Origin: an uncultured Oceanospirillaceae bacterium
GTDB taxonomy: Bacteria; Pseudomonadota; Gammaproteobacteria; Pseudomonadales; Balneatricaceae
Assembly: GCA_946221045.1 (NCBI GenBank)
Contig: CAMIIY010000152.1
Span: 1-5,684, forward strand
DNA: 5,684 nt
Direction of reading: 5' to 3'
Position numbers and translations under genes: made by a program. This document shows, piece after piece, positions 5,580-5,684 of this stretch. Position 1 is the first letter of the stretch. Each line of letters opens with the position of its first letter. The notes beneath the pieces were generated by a model that saw nothing but the letters and a program-made list of their open reading frames with translations, was not told the DNA's origin and did not search any database.

Positions 5580-5684
5580 ATAACGGAGGTACTTGAGCTT
5601 GTGACATGTCCGGGCAAACTACCCTTCACCCGACACGGCTGCCAACGGCGAGCAAACCGCTTGCAACTGAGATCGATTATATAG
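5580..5684 (-). other. 3' region of a convergent minus-strand transcript, coding status unclear
   Basis: The minus-strand terminator implies a transcript here, but no coding region is convincing. One minus-strand frame is open from the window edge to a TAG at 5619-5621 (21 codons, ending LAAVSGEG), leaving a plausible 39-nt trailer before the hairpin. The other two frames stop at 5640-5642 or run through the terminator. It could be the tail of a protein gene, a trailer of a longer mRNA, or the end of a small RNA. I cannot identify it. Confidence 0.3.

Noticed and set aside
5601..5684. 27-codon + strand frame from GTG 5601 behind GGAGGT (5585-5590)
   Set aside because: The ribosome-like site is good, but the peptide is short, arginine-rich and featureless, and it lies within the region predicted to be transcribed on the minus strand, after two terminators. 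Probably chance.

Overview
The window looks like chromosomal DNA from a gammaproteobacterium of moderate GC content. The indicators are a gamma-type pdxB (erythronate-4-phosphate dehydrogenase of the DXP-dependent vitamin B6 route), a YcgR-like PilZ protein, and a chemotaxis receptor whose sensor-like domain follows the signalling hairpin. A marine Oceanospirillales-like or related lineage is my guess from overall resemblance; nothing here fixes the genus. No insertion sequence, integrase, tRNA, rRNA or CRISPR array is visible.

Layout. Bases 1-42 are the last codons of an unidentified + strand gene, followed at once by a rho-independent terminator (46-67). Bases 82-3396 hold a compact minus-strand cluster, read right to left: pdxB, a c-di-GMP-binding PilZ protein, an ATP-NAD kinase-family (COG3199/AcoX-like) protein, and an 85-residue membrane protein with a GTG start behind a perfect Shine-Dalgarno. 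The first three are separated by 13 and 1 nt and are almost certainly cotranscribed; the last follows after 46 nt. Divergent from pdxB, with only about 34 nt between starts, is a 96-residue WGR-like protein (3431-3721).

After a 130-nt spacer with candidate sigma70 and sigma28 promoters and two adjacent palindromes comes a 552-residue methyl-accepting chemotaxis protein (3852-5510). It has a two-helix membrane anchor, no periplasmic domain and a C-terminal sensor-like domain carrying a Cys-Gly-Cys-His cluster. It ends at a strong terminator (5526-5552). Immediately beyond is a second hairpin oriented for the minus strand (5556-5579), so a convergent transcription unit probably enters from the right, mostly outside the window.

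How the genes may work together. The clearest theme is the grouping of a cofactor enzyme (PdxB) with a second-messenger receptor (PilZ) and a kinase of unproven substrate. PilZ and the chemoreceptor both belong to motility and signalling but are on opposite strands, so joint action is only an inference. Individually most of these are known families. What merits attention is the operon grouping, the stand-alone WGR-like protein, the Cys/His cluster in the receptor, and the regulatory palindromes.
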